Assembly (NCBI GenBank): GCA_047495785.1
Contig: JBLDXI010000034.1
Location: forward strand, 496,001 to 560,000
Source: Lepidodermella squamata
Lineage: Eukaryota > Gastrotricha
DNA: 64,000 nt
Direction of reading: 5' to 3'
Below the pieces are notes generated by a model that saw nothing but the letters and a program-made list of their open reading frames with translations, was not told the DNA's origin and ran no database searches. The translations under genes were made by a program, and so were the position numbers. This document shows, piece after piece, positions 1 through 11,372 of the stretch (position 1 is its first letter; every line of letters begins with the position of its first letter).

Positions 1-184
1 ACCATTTTGAGCCTGATTTTCGTAAAATTACTTCAAGTATTTATGTGGAAGTATTTATATGAATAAATTCCTTTTATTATTGAGACGTCCCATTCGTTGA
101 ATGGATGGGCCGAAGCCGTGGGTCCCGAATGAGCGCTTTATATGAATAAATGAAGTAGTTTCGATAGTATCTTCATGAGCATTT

Positions 185-361
185 TGTTGAGTCCTCGCTG
201 CGCTCGGGAACACAGGAAATTCGCTTCGCTCAATCAATAATGATATGGAATACTCGCTACGCTCGAAGGGACTCGCTATGCTCGTATAGCCTCGCTTTGC
301 TCGGCCAAAAACCTTGCCCCGTGATGCTCGCTGCGCTCGCGTTTCACGGCGGGGCAAGGTT
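185..361. repeat. Cluster of CTCGCT-GCTCG palindromes plus a GC-rich hairpin
   Basis: About six degenerate copies of the near-palindrome CTCGCTGCGCTCG lie between 185 and 335 (middle bases GC, TC, AC, AT, TT, GC). The last copy sits in the loop of a perfect stem: AAAACCTTGCCCCG at 306-319 pairs with CGGGGCAAGGTTTT near 348-361. The motif is denser than chance, but I do not recognise the family. Open frames crossing it are by-products of the repeat. Confidence 0.5.
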
Positions 362-1653
362 TTCGGCGCCCTAATTTCAAAAATTAAAAAATGCACTTTA
401 AATTTTCGAATTATGTGAATTATGTGAATTATGCTAGCTTCCCCTAGGGCTCTACAGGGTGTTTCATAAAAAACCGAACTCCTATAAAAATGTACTGCTG
501 CTGCGCGTTATCGATTATTTTCGCGAGCGCATTTTATTCTCCAAAAATGCACCAAAACCGCACGGTCACCGCAAATTATACGCATTTCTCCGAGAGAAAG
601 CCATGCGGTAGCAGCAACAAAATTCGCGGTGTTTCAGGCACATTTTCAGTTACAGTATGAGTTTTACACGGTGAAAACAAAATTCCTCCGGTGAATTCGC
701 ATATTTTATTACGATCTACATTTTCACCTAAAGTTTATACGAAAATTCGTTAGTGACAAGTTGTTTGCGGCTTCTCTATTACCAAAAATTCTATTTTTGC
801 ATCAAAATCAGCAAATAAACCGCCATTTTTATTGAACGGATGGCCCCTTTCAAACGCAGCGCGACGAAGTCCTGACCGTTCGCGCTCCGGTATCGAGCCC
901 GACTGGGAAGCGGGTCTGCCCGGATCCCAGATTTTGCTTAATGGAATGAATTCAAACAAATACCGCAATAGTGGACAGAGGGGACACAGGCAAGGGCATA
1001 TGTCAATCCGAGTGCGGCGGAGTGAACAATAGGTAGGTAAAAGTGTATTTATGTGCACTTCTAGCTCCGCCGAGCTCGGGCATCGGCATGATACTCAAGC
1101 GAAAAGAGCGATGATCAGTTCCACACTATGGCCAGATTCGGGGGTTCCACACTAGGACAGCCCAAGTACGGCGAGAACCCAACGTTTTCCGCCGCACTCG
1201 AGCCGACACCTCGGCTGGCACGTGGGCAGTCTAACGAGAATTGGTAAAATTCGTTGAATTTACAGTGTCGCATACAGGCATGTTCTAGGGAAACCCGAGC
1301 GCGGAGTGGCAAAGCGCCGTTATCCAACCGCACACAGGCCGGCTAAAACGCGAACTGGCCGAAATCGGGCTTTGGATAGGGCCCCAACACCAAACAGCGC
1401 TAAGAGCTTTTCCATCACAGAAAATTGAAGTTGTTCCAATCCAATCCATTCTTTTGGACGGACAAGCCGCCATTCATGTATAACATGCTGGGAGTGGAAG
1501 CTATGACGCGATTGTTATCCGACGACGCTGAATCTAAGATATTATATTTCGAAACTAGGGATTATCAGAAGTATTAACCACCAATGTAGTGCTAAAACAT
1601 GCCAACCAAAGACCAAACAATATGAGGCATAAGGCATATTTGGTTATAAAACA

Positions 1654-2073
1654 ATGGTCAGAGTTTTTGTCGGAACGGTTCGGTCAGAACGCGCACGAGT
1701 CTACTGTGAGAAATGCGGACGCGCACTTCTTATGCATGAAAAGCAATGGGCGAATGCACCAAAGCAATTTATTTCGTTGAGAAAAAGACGAAAGAGCATT
1801 TTCTTTAAGCATAAGCACAATAGCAGCACATCGCGTTGTTGTCGGTCAGTAGTAACAAATTTTCGGCCGATCACTCGTGTCTCAGCGGCGAATTATTACG
1901 CCGCATATGCCCAGTGCACGCGAATCCGCATGGATCCACATTGCTCTCTTTGTGGTATACGATATAGTTTTGGCAGATGTCCGTACTCACGATGTAAAAT
2001 GAAATTGTCCGCAGAGTTTTGTCAAGTTTTTGCTGACAGTTTTTTGTTTGAGCGGAGGGTTTACTATAAGTAG
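1654..2073 (+). CDS. Hypothetical Cys-pair open frame
   Basis: An ATG-initiated frame of 139 residues lies inside the 455-5235 element. It carries several cysteine pairs (a C-x2-C near residue 23 and a C-x2-C followed by further Cys near residue 100) that could bind zinc, but their spacing fits no family I recognise. It has no homologue in the window and no splice partners. It may be a chance frame. Confidence 0.15.
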   Translation: MVRVFVGTVRSERARVYCEKCGRALLMHEKQWANAPKQFISLRKRRKSIFFKHKHNSSTSRCCRSVVTNFRPITRVSAANYYAAYAQCTRIRMDPHCSLCGIRYSFGRCPYSRCKMKLSAEFCQVFADSFLFERRVYYK

Positions 2074-2719
2074 GGCCTTCCCCAGGTGGTAGTGCCGCCT
2101 TTCCTCAACATGCTATTTCCTCAACGTATTGTTTACACAACATCTACGCCACTCAACCGCGTGCGCGAGAGAGGCTCGGCCGCGGGCGCGCGACGTGTGC
2201 GCGACGTGTGTCAAGAGGTTGTAAAACAGGTGACATTTACTACCACGTCCGTGACCAAATCACCTTACTTAAGAGTCATTCAGCTACTTAGAACTATTTA
2301 CGGTTGTTGAGATTGTTGAGAGCTAAAATTTCGCGGCAAAACGCCCAAGTCGAAATTATTAACCTAAAACGAGCCCGCGCGCTGATGTCAAAGGAATACT
2401 TTCGATTATCATGACGACTTTTTGACATATATCATATATTGACAAATATAGAATTATCCTCAGAAATATAGGTCGAGTAGAAATATGGCCAATTCGATAT
2501 TTTACGGTATAACATTCGTAAATCGTTTATATGTGAATTTTTGCGATTGCGAATTTTTGCACCTTGATAACTTTTCAACTGTGAGGAATTTAAAGAATAC
2601 ATTTGATACCGTGTACATAATAATAAATAATAATAATGTTTTTATTTATCCTCTTCGGGACTGAGCGTCGTGTACCGTTTCCGGTTTTGAAGAGGGCGAA
2701 GGCAGGCGAAGAATGATCC

Positions 2720-3094
2720 TCACCCACCCCCACAGTCGAGGATTCTGCTTTTTGTATAGAATTCGTAATTTTCAATCGAGTTAACAACCATGCGCCATTC
2801 ATCTTTTTCAAAAGAAACCGATTCCGCTAGTTGGACATCGGGAATAATTTTGATCTCAAAATCCTTTTCGCCGGGATTTTTTCTATTTTCTCGTTTCTTG
2901 GTGGCTTTATTTTTCTTATCCTTGACCTTATTGTTCTTATTGGTTTTCTGATACCGTACAGCCGAAACTAATGTCAGCCTCAAATAAATTTCAGGGTAAT
3001 AAGGGTGTTTCAAGGGGTATTTAGGACCCTTTTTTCTACGTGAGCCCGTAAACTTTGGTCGTTGGGTCGAGCACTCTAAAGTAATATATTTCAT
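2720..3094 (-). CDS. Hypothetical Lys-rich open frame
   Basis: A 124-residue frame starting at ATG 3094 on the minus strand. The centre (about residues 50-78) is a Lys/Asn/Arg-rich low-complexity run; the ends look more protein-like but match nothing I know. It lies inside putative transposon DNA. It could be an old exon or chance. Confidence 0.2.
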   Translation of the reverse strand: MKYITLECSTQRPKFTGSRRKKGPKYPLKHPYYPEIYLRLTLVSAVRYQKTNKNNKVKDKKNKATKKRENRKNPGEKDFEIKIIPDVQLAESVSFEKDEWRMVVNSIENYEFYTKSRILDCGGG

Positions 3095-3605
3095 GATTTG
3101 TTATTCGGGCAGTGCGGTATTCGGCTTCAACGAGGAAAGTTTAGCAAATTAGCAGATATGCGCGGTTTTCTGGTTAAAAATGGGGAAGAAATTAATAATA
3201 ATAGGGAAATAAATCTAAATTTTTTTGTGCGCGTGTGATTGTGTGCTGGTTGTGTAACGCGCGCGCCCAACCTCATGCTTTCATTCGACTAATTCGAGTA
3301 GCAGAGCGTAGAGTGTGTGTCTGCGGCAACATTTTGGGGAAGAAGATAGCGAGACCAACAAGGCTGTTGGCAAGGCTAAGGAACACTAGTTAACCACATT
3401 TTCCGCGTAATTGGCGAAAAATCGACTTTATGTCCTTATACGCGTTAATCGCACTCAACGTCCTATCGAATTCATTTACTCGCGTTGTCCCTATTTCAAG
3501 CTAATTTGTATTGACGATAGACGTTAATCCTACTTAATCCCACTTAATCCCACAAAGATGTTGAGCAAAGTACAGGTTGAGTAAATGCGTGTTGTGGAGC
3601 AAATA

Positions 3606-4047
3606 CCGTATTTACTTGAATAAAGGCCGCGGCGATTATTTTCCTAATTTTTCAGAAAAGGTAAAAAAACGCGGCGATTAATCGAGTGCGGTCTTTATTC
3701 GCGTGCGGCCTTTATTTTCCTCTCTTAGCCAAAAAACGATTTTTTTCAAATGTAACTTGTCTATTTCATTATTGTCACTCAATTTCGATTTCATCTTCTT
3801 CGTTTGGATCGGTTTCGGCGTCATTTTTCGCATTTTCTTCGGCGTCGACAAAAAGTATTTGAAAATCGAAAAAAATAATTAAACATTTTCACCTCTCGCG
3901 ATGATGCTGTGCCGCGCGTGTTAGAGCTGCGCTGATTAATCGCATGCGGCCTTTATTTCGATTGTTTTTTTTAAATAACACAATTTTGCGGCGATTATTC
4001 GCGTGCGGCCTTTATTCGGAATGCGGCCTTTATTCAAGTAAATACGG
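3606..4047. mobile_element. MITE with TA duplication (CCGTATTTACTTG ends)
   Basis: CCGTATTTACTTGAATAAAG at 3606 is the exact complement of the right end at 4047. Both ends are flanked by TA (3604-3605, 4048-4049), as for Tc1/mariner-type insertion. GCGGCCTTTATT and close variants recur inside both arms (about 3690-3715, 3945-4035). The terminal CCGTATT is shared with the MITEs near 48.7 and 54.5 kb, so they probably used related transposases. Confidence 0.7.
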
Positions 4048-4676
4048 TATATGGTTGAGGAAAGGCGGTTGAGGAAAGGATGGCGAACCCCCCAGGTCAT
4101 ACGTTGATTATATATTTACCACAGGTAACTGAAGTAGAACTCATTGACCGCTAATAACACGGCGTCCATGCGTGACATCCGTCACTCTGAGCGAATACTT
4201 GACACTGAGTCATGGAAGAATGCCAGTCGAGCTATGCTGATTTCTGTCATATCTACCATAGCCTTTACCAAGCACTGCAGCGTATCGGCAGCGGCATTGT
4301 GTTCTTCTCCCCTTCCGGTTTCTCGATAGAGTGTGTGCCGGCCATGATGCCTCAAAGGCTGTAGCCGAGCCTTCTCAGAGAGATATCCTGGGTTCGATCC
4401 CACGATTTTTGATCAGCCCGACTGGGTAAGGCACTTTAAACACGAGATATGGATGCATTGCCGCAATAGCACGTTCAAGTTAGTGATTGTGCGCGTTCAA
4501 GTTCCTCGGTGACTTTTGCACGGCGCATGCGCATAGCGAGATAAGTACGATCTCAGTTGACAATAATTAAAGAGCGAAGCAGGTTTGGACGGAGTTTACA
4601 AGTTAATTCAAAAGAGAGAATCAGAGACAATCAATATTCGGCCGTAACCCTTATTTCTTCCTTAGTCGAATATTTC

Positions 4677-4925
4677 ACTGTCGTTTTGCCGTTGATCCAC
4701 TTTCAGTTTGCCTGAAAAGTCCTGAAAACCTAAGAAACCACACACTATGAGGTTAAACGCCACGAGGAAACTGCAGATAACGTTATTTTTCCACGGTGAA
4801 ACTTGTTCAATTTTCTATGGGAACATTTGCTCAAATTTTCAAAACTTTTCACCGTCGTTTCACCGTTGATGTACTCGCAGTTTACCTTAAAACTGCTAAA
4901 AATATAGGAAATCGCACACTTAAAC
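4677..4925 (+). repeat. Diverged direct repeat of about 75 bp
   Basis: The stretch from TTTCACTGTCGTTTTGCCG (about 4672) through CCACACACTA is repeated in diverged form from TTTCACCGTCGTTTCACCG (about 4847) through CGCACACTTA. It lies in the right subterminal part of the 455-5235 element and shares its CACCGT motif. Non-coding as far as I can see. Confidence 0.45.
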
Positions 4926-5264
4926 CCACTCCAAAGCTAAATGGAAGAATGCACGGCAATAGTTTTGACGGCAATGTTAGTCTTTATCATCGAGGATAAT
5001 TTAGGTTAAATTTCACAGAAATTGACCGCAGGTTAACCGTGAATTCACCGTGAACACACCGTAAAATGCCACGTTTTCACCGTAGAAATGCCGCATTCCT
5101 GCCGCTTTTTTCTCCCTGCGACACAGCAAAAAATAACATGGCGCATGGAAAATCGATAACGGCAGTACTTTTCCTATATTATCTATGCATGCTAATATAA
5201 GGCTCATCTCGTACGGTTTTTTATGAAACACCCTGTATGTAGCTAGCAAATTTTCAAATCGCAG

Positions 5265-6982
5265 GATTCGCTAATGGTCAATATCAGCCATGCAAACATA
5301 ATCAAGGTCCTCGGCGTTTTCGAAGGTATGCTACCCAATTGCTGGATCCAACATACTTAATTGTCTGAATAAAGAGGAATATCAAGGTTCTCGCATGAGC
5401 TATTTGGTGATGGAGGTATGCGAGGGTGGAAGTTTCGAAATACTGATCACGAAGGAGACTAGACCCATCCCGGAAATCATGCTTCAAATATGGTCGCGTC
5501 AACTCGTATCAGCTTTGGTTTATCTTCACGGCCGGAGTATCGTTCATCGCAACATAACGACAAGCAACATACTACTTACAGAAGACCGCGGCACAGCGAA
5601 ACTAGCTGATTTGGGAATCATTGAGAAATTAGACATGTAAGATTGAAAAGTAGCGTTCACTCGGTGTCAAGCTTGATTGTCTAATCAGTTGTTCGAAAAT
5701 GACTGCTCTAGCTGAATGGAGGACTTCCCCTCCGGAGGTATGGAACGGTCAACCGAAATCATCTGCAAGTGATGTCTGGTCGCTGGGATTTGCGCTCTTC
5801 AAATTAGCCAACTTCTATGAACCAGTATGAGAATTATTAACCTAAGTTTAGTTTTTTAAAACTCAAATGATTTCCCAGATCGAATCGACATTAGATATCA
5901 CGAGGTAAAGCCGACGAGTTGAATCCAGTGTTCAGTGGTCGCAAGCTAAAATTTTTGATATTTTAGTAACAAACTGAGACAATTTGCCGAGAACCGCGGC
6001 TATTCCATTTCATTCAGCAACTTTGTCATGAAAATGCTCGCCGAGAATCCTAACGATCGACCAAAGTCAGACCATCTTCGCGGCACAATTTATCTGCGGA
6101 TGTCAGCGCCAATGTGGTATAAAAAGGTTCGATTATTTTCCAATTGATCTGAATTTACTCTAATGCATCGTTGCTTCTATTCTCAAGCCAAACCCGCCAA
6201 ACCAGCCAAGCCAGCCAGTCGTTGGAGCCAACCAACAGGATGTTAATAAGGTAGCTGAGAATTATTCCACTATTTATTCAGGCTTTAGTCATTTATGTTG
6301 CTAGGAGCAGCTGTTAGACTGCGTACGCAAGCAGAAAGACCTGTTGAAATTAGCGCAGCTACTGTCGAACACGGATCTCGGTCTTAGCCCAGACTGCAAA
6401 GATGCAGATGAGTGCCCTCTGTTGTATCTTGCTGCTAAGAAAGGCTACAGTGACATTGTGGAAACTCTGGTCAGGCAATTCAAGGCAGATGTTGAAGTTG
6501 TAAACAGAAATGGCGCGACTCCACTGTGGGCCGCCGCCAAGAATGGCCACGTCGAGGTGGTGAAGATGTTGGCTGGCGAGTTCAAGGCCGAAGTTAATTC
6601 TGCCAACAGTGCCCTTGAGACGCCACTGTATGTCGCAGCCAAGAATAACAAACTCGAGGTGGTGACGATGTTGGTTGGCACGTTCAAGGCCGTCGTGAAT
6701 AAGGCCGCAAATGATGGTCGTACGCCACTTTTTATAGCCGCCCAGGAGGGCCACGTCAAGGTGGTAGAAGCACTTGCTGGCCACATAGCCGCCCAGCAGG
6801 GCCACGTCAAGGTGGAAGAGGCACTTGCCTCGGTTAATGATGCAAAGAAAGCATTGACTGAGGCCGCTGATAAGAAACATTTCGATGTTGTCGATATCTT
6901 GTTAACGAAATTTGGAGACAAAATCGATGCCACTGCCAGACACAATGCAATCGAAAAATACTTTTCGGCGATTAATACTTAA
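5265..6982 (+). CDS. Kinase-ankyrin protein, copy A (first exon not in view)
   Basis: Exons inferred by alignment to copies B-E: 5265-5325, 5375-5636, 5689-5824, 5879-5904, 5967-6126, 6188-6250 and 6305-6982, all with GT/AG borders and an unbroken frame. The kinase-like part shows the hinge YLVMEVCEGGSF, the catalytic loop HRNITTSN (Asn for the HRD Asp, Thr for the loop Lys), DLG for DFG, SPPE for APE and DVWSLGF. The linker exon is longer than in other copies (63 instead of 42 nt) and Pro/Gln-rich. Ankyrin repeats follow, and the last part carries a 17-residue tandem duplication (IAAQEGHVKVVEALAGH) and a divergent tail ending in stop at 6980. The exon with the glycine loop and VVVKE lysine is missing: a 4.8-kb element lies directly upstream. 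Likely an intracellular scaffold or signalling protein without kinase activity (inference). Confidence 0.75.
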
Positions 6983-6989
6983 TACTCAG

Positions 6990-8220
6990 CCATCGGAATA
7001 AATTTGGCGACACTTGCCGGGGTAACGCATAAAATCACGTGCCATCAGAATAAACGCTGGAAATGTTGACAAATGCATACTTCTTTATTATATCCATTAT
7101 TAGTTATGTGAAATGTTTACTCTTAAACATATATTTGTTTGATTTACATTACAAGAAACCATAGATAAAAAATACTGAAGTTATGACACTCGCGCGTGCT
7201 TCCTCTTATGCTTTTTTGCAGTCAAATGCACAATATTGCAATTATTTCACAAATTGATTAAAAATAAAAATCATCCTCTAAAAATTATAGCTCACTACTG
7301 GATTATTTTGACACCCGCTAATATAATTAGCAGGCAGCGATTCCATATGTAATCTAGGGCTATAATTTGGATTTTGTTACTATTTTAGCTCTGTTGCCGC
7401 GAAAAAGCTTGGAAAACCGGCGTGCGACTTGTGTTTTTTTTGCTGAATTTAATTTTTTTCTGATCAATTTTTCGCCCTGGAACTAATGAAAATGCATTGT
7501 TCTCTGTTATTTCTTGCTACAATTTTTGTCCGAACTGAAATGAATTCATACTATTTAGCCTTTACGAGCAATCAATATTGCTCAGCGTTTTACTCTTTTT
7601 TCTTTGTATCATTTCAGCCCATATTTTTGAAGTTGAATGCTGCTATTATGACTGATACCGGGAACATATTATACAAGTATCGGGATGAGTAAATAATCAA
7701 AGAAATCACTTCCTACGATCAGTGATTAGATCCGCGATGAAATTCAGGTTCATGAGTTGATGGGCATGTCTTGAACTTCGGCAAAAAAAACCATGGCCCG
7801 TGCAATGATTTTCGAATTGCCACGGGACAAGCAGGGGTCTGGGAACCCCCGACAAATTTTCGGTTGCAAAACGCTTGTAGAGCAATTAAGTCGAAGTTAT
7901 CCTTCCAGAACCAGGCGACTAAAGATGTGTTCACGCCAAGTGAAACAAATTTGGATAAATATTAGCGAGATCGCAATACTTGGCACGTGAAATCACGCAA
8001 AAAAACCGTAGTGTTGAGACAATTTTGAATGAAAAATATCAACATTTCAGTTTTTCGACGACTAATAACATTCAATTTTCGGAAGCGCGCGCTTAAACTT
8101 TGCCATAAAAGCATACGAAATACGAAATACGAAAAATAAAGGATTATTTTAAAGCTAGCCATAGATTGTTGATTTATTGAGTTGATCAAAAGCCCTGCAA
8201 AAGCGGTTTTAGTGATAAAA
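6990..8220. other. Intergenic, no supported gene
   Basis: AT-rich DNA with homopolymer runs downstream of copy A. Short frames near 7486-7692 and 7771-7965 have no family signature, homologue or splice context here, so they are not called. Confidence 0.5.
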
Positions 8221-8224
8221 TAAA

Positions 8225-8390
8225 TTATCTCCTTGCTGAAATTCTCCTAACGAAATTCCGAGCCAATATCAACGCCGTTGATCACAGTAATAAGACAGCT
8301 TTTCATTGGGCCACGAACTGCGATGCGGGTGTTTCCGCTGATGACAAGAACAAAACAATCGTAATACTCGAGCGGGAAAAGTCAAAATAG
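8225..8390 (+). pseudogene. Ankyrin tail fragment H of the kinase-ankyrin family
   Basis: This stretch encodes only the last ankyrin repeat and the tail (EILLTKFRANINAVD ... KNKTIVILEREKSK, stop at 8388-8390), colinear with the end of copy G. The flank after the stop (CCTGCCGTCGAACATCAATC) also matches G and E, so this is a true gene end. No upstream repeat is attached, so it is an isolated 3' remnant. Confidence 0.75.
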
Positions 8391-8806
8391 CCTGCCGTCG
8401 AACATCAATCTAGTGTCTAGTCAGATTTACTCTAAACTTCTCTGGAAACCAAGACTACAACACTTTTCATGTCCTAAATGTGATCCTGTCCTGCAAGTAT
8501 TTGTTGTTTTCCTTATACTTTCGGTTTTTTCTCGGTTTTTTCTCTGCGGAAGTGCGAGACGAATAAACTGTAAACACGTCGCTTAATGTATAACATGCGA
8601 CCTTTAACCAAGACGGCACACGTTACATAGAGATAGAATATCACTTTCAGATACTAGCGAATATTGGCTGGTATGCATAGAGAATAAAATGACCAGAGTA
8701 AGCACTCGAGCTAAAATTTTGATCACCATTATTATAGAAGTGCGTTCTCAAAACGGATATCTCCGTTTTTCACCAAATTTTTCATGCCTATGGAACGCGA
8801 GCTGCT

Positions 8807-8928
8807 CTTTCACGTGGTATACGATTTGAGGTTGGCAATTGCCGCTCAGTCTTGATCTCCTCAAAATAAATGAAACCATGGCGAACAACGGTTGGGTTGC
8901 CCACCTCAAATCTTATACCACGTGAAAG
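8807..8928. mobile_element. Short foldback MITE (CTTTCACGTGGTATA ends)
   Basis: CTTTCACGTGGTATACGATT at 8807 is mirrored by the sequence ending CCACGTGAAAG at 8928; the inverted arms are about 35 bp with a few mismatches. The 122-bp unit has no coding potential. I see no clear target duplication. It separates ankyrin fragments H and I. Confidence 0.55.
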
Positions 8929-8997
8929 TAAACTTTTCCATGTCGTTTGAATTGCTGCTTGAAGATTGATTCATCGTACCTTTTACCTATTCTTCAG

Positions 8998-9440
8998 CCA
9001 GACCAAACAGTTGTCGAACCCAACCAAGAGGCTGTTAAGGTAGCTTCAAACTATTTTTACATCTGATTCAGAGGTTAGTTATTCGAATTGCCAGGAGATA
9101 GTTGACTGCATATGCCGGAGAAAAAACGTCTTGAAATTGGCGCAGCTACTGTCGAACAGGGATCTCGGTCCTCTGTTGTATCTTGCGGCTGAGAAAGGCT
9201 ACAGTGACATTGTTGAAACTTTGGTCAGGCAATTTGATGCAGACGTTGATGATCGTAGTGCAATGGAAAAACGCCACTGTCGATCGCCGCTTTCAATCGC
9301 GATGTTGGGATGGTGAGGGTGTTGGCTGGCGAGTTCAGCGCCGATGTAATTCCGCCACCAATGATTGCGTTACGCCGCTGTGGACTGCTGCCGAGATGGC
9401 GCGGATTTTAGCTGGCGAGTTAAAGGCCGATGTTATATAG
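8998..9440 (+). pseudogene. Kinase-ankyrin fragment I (linker exon and first ankyrin repeats, broken)
   Basis: The 42-nt linker exon (8998-9039) follows a good TTCTTCAG acceptor and reads like the linkers of B, E and G. The ankyrin exon starts at 9095 (EIVDCICRRKNVLKLAQLL). Relative to other copies about 11 codons (the LSPDCKDEEGC part) are missing in frame near 9169; the frame then shifts within the second repeat and ends at a TGA near 9314-9316. Ankyrin-like sequence continues in another frame to about 9440. No kinase exons precede it. Confidence 0.75.
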
Positions 9441-10199
9441 ATATTAGAATATCTAGAATATATAGAAATTAGAAGAAGGCTCACCACCACAGCGTAACAG
9501 AAATAACCAAAGTGCAACACAAAATTTAATATTTTGCAGCACACATTTTTGCAACACACGACCTTGTTTTTGGCATTAGTGAAACAAGTAAAATTCAGGC
9601 ATACCAATAGATGTTATCGGGGGCGCGGAATACGACCGTGGTAATTGTTTGAATGTCAGGGATGTTGGTACCGGGTAAACCGGGTAAAAATTGAAAATTG
9701 AGAAGAAATCGGAATTTATGAGCAGAAAATTTAAGAAATTTGAATTTTTCTAAAGTTCAATACAATTTTTAAATTTGAAGAAATAAATTTTGTTCCTATT
9801 GTAACAGACGGAAAATTTCAACATTTTTCGGCGATCTCTCAAATCTGCTCACTGCTTCGTTAGCCTGGTGAGCCGATATCGATTTTCGTTATCAATTTTA
9901 CGAAAATCAGTGATTTTTCAGCAGTTCAGGAAGCCAGCATCGAAGACCTTTCAAAACAACTCCAGTTGCCAGGTAGTTAAAATAAATAATACAAAATCTT
10001 ACAGGAAAAAAGGGAGAATCGTTATCGATCTAAATGGGAAAAATCGAATTTGAAAAACCGAAAAAATGGAACACCAATTTAGCGGCGGAAATATTAATGG
10101 CGTTTTAAAATTGTTCGTTTTTTTCCATTTTTTTTTACCATAGAATGCATTATAATCCAGAGTCAAACTTAGCAGTAGTCACCAGGACGGTTATGATAT
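9441..10199. other. Intergenic, no supported gene
   Basis: AT-rich non-coding DNA between ankyrin fragment I and the Harbinger element. A tandem CCGGGTAAA motif sits near 9668-9685. Nothing else is recognisable. Confidence 0.5.
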
Positions 10200-10565
10200 T
10201 GAGAGGAGTGTGATCGTACATAAAAAAAATTTATAAAAACATTATAAAGTTGTTATAAATGCAGTCAGAAAAAAATAAGCGATGCATCTATTTATTACAA
10301 TGAACATACATGACTATGCATATAGGCAATAAATAGAGTCCGGTCTAGGGTAGAATGACCAAGTATTCGGAATGTTAAATAAATGCATAGAATTTTCGCC
10401 CCTTACAATCAGATACAGCTACTTTCATTTTACTCACCTCAAAATTCCCTTTGGCAATTTGGAAAACTTGTAAATTGTATTGGCAATAATTGCTAAAAAC
10501 AATTTATCGAATAGCACATCTCTCATTTTATTTCTCAGGCTAGACAATCTTTTCACTGTTAAAGC

Positions 10566-11372
10566 TCAAATGTGTGGCCATGTTTTGACGATACCCACTG
10601 CAGCCTCATAGTCTTTATCGGCCATCGCAATAATTTTCGTTGCGATTTGATTAACCGAATCGTAAGAACGATTTAGGCACTGAGGAAAATCAGGCCATAG
10701 TTCTTTTTTGAACAGGAGTATGTTGCTCAGACTTGGGGATCTCTTGGCAGTTTCGTCGCCGACGAGAAAGAATATATACTTGAGGATCATAAGAAGTTCG
10801 CTTCGGCGGTACCAGTTCCTTTTGATCGGAAAAGCCGCCATGACGCGCTTGATCTCTTCGAATGAGGGTCCTTCGTCATTAAATTTAACCATCTTCTTTC
10901 CCTTATCGCTATTCTTGTCATTCTTGCCCTGGCACGCATTCTTCTTCTTATTTTTCTTCTTCTTCTTGCTCTGAGCATCTTTATCTGCAGCCGCGGCTTT
11001 TCCTTTCAGCTCATCGCGATCGTCAATTTCCTTCTTCTTAGTCTCTTCGGTTTCGGTCTTTTTCGCTGCGTCTTTGTCCACCTCTTCCTCCACGCTATCA
11101 TTCTCTTCTTCCTCTTCTTCGTCTTCGCCATCTTCTTCTTCCTCCTCGCCTTCTTCATCTTCATCTTCATATTCTTCATCGCCATCTTCATATTCTTCAT
11201 TATCATCTTCCTACTGCTGAGCAAAATTTTTTATCTTCGAATTTCCGTTCGCGGCACATGCGGAAGCTCCAACCGAATTATTCGCCCTAGTCACCCTCTT
11301 AGCTTTCTTATCTTCTGTTTCAGACCTGCTTCCCTCATCCGCTTTTCTCTTAGCGCCGCTACCACCGGCCAT
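10566..11372 (-). pseudogene. Harbinger-borne acidic/Lys-rich third protein with internal TAG
   Basis: From ATG 11372 the frame begins MAGGSGAKRKADEG and runs 53 codons to TAG at 11213-11211, then stays open in the same frame to TGA at 10568-10566. It would be about 267 residues if the TAG were sense. Order: basic NLS-like start (KRKADE, KKAKR), a Glu/Asp-rich block (about 55-95), a Lys-rich block with KKKKKNKKK (about 130-145), then a more ordered C-terminal region with RNWYRRSELLMILKYIFF. The acidic plus basic layout suggests a nuclear protein. The single nonsense codon means a young pseudogene or stop read-through. I do not recognise the C-terminal domain. Confidence 0.6.

Larger units (their letters stand above)
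2082..4103. mobile_element. Possible nested inverted-repeat element
   Basis: CGCCTTTCCTCAAC near 2096-2109, followed by a second TTTCCTCAAC, is mirrored by GGTTGAGGAAAGGCGG and GTTGAGGAAAGGATGGCG near 4053-4084. Outside these, CCCCAGG on the left faces CCCCCCAGG on the right. The arms are imperfect and no target duplication is clear, so the boundaries are approximate. A smaller MITE (3606-4047) sits near the right end. 3100-3600 holds no gene I can support. Confidence 0.3.
455..5235. mobile_element. Long TIR element with mariner-like ends, no transposase seen
   Basis: TACAGGGTGTTTCATAAAAA at 453-472 and its perfect complement ending at 5237 form inverted ends of about 24 bp, each bordered by TA. 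The end sequence resembles that of Tc1/mariner-type elements (family knowledge). Subterminal DNA on both sides holds repeated CGGTGAA/TTCACCG motifs (about 565-735 and 4780-5090). No transposase frame was found, so it is either a large non-autonomous element or two related short elements framing unrelated DNA. It separates kinase-ankyrin copy A from whatever lies upstream, inside what should be its first intron. Confidence 0.5.

Noticed and set aside
1115-1473. Small minus-strand genes near 1.1-1.5 kb
   Set aside because: No ATG-supported family signature, lie within transposon DNA, and contain a TTCCACACTA direct repeat.
5265-6982. Bacterial (for example Wolbachia) origin of the ankyrin genes
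   Set aside because: The genes have consistent spliceosomal introns, eukaryotic kinase-like exons and host-type promoters.
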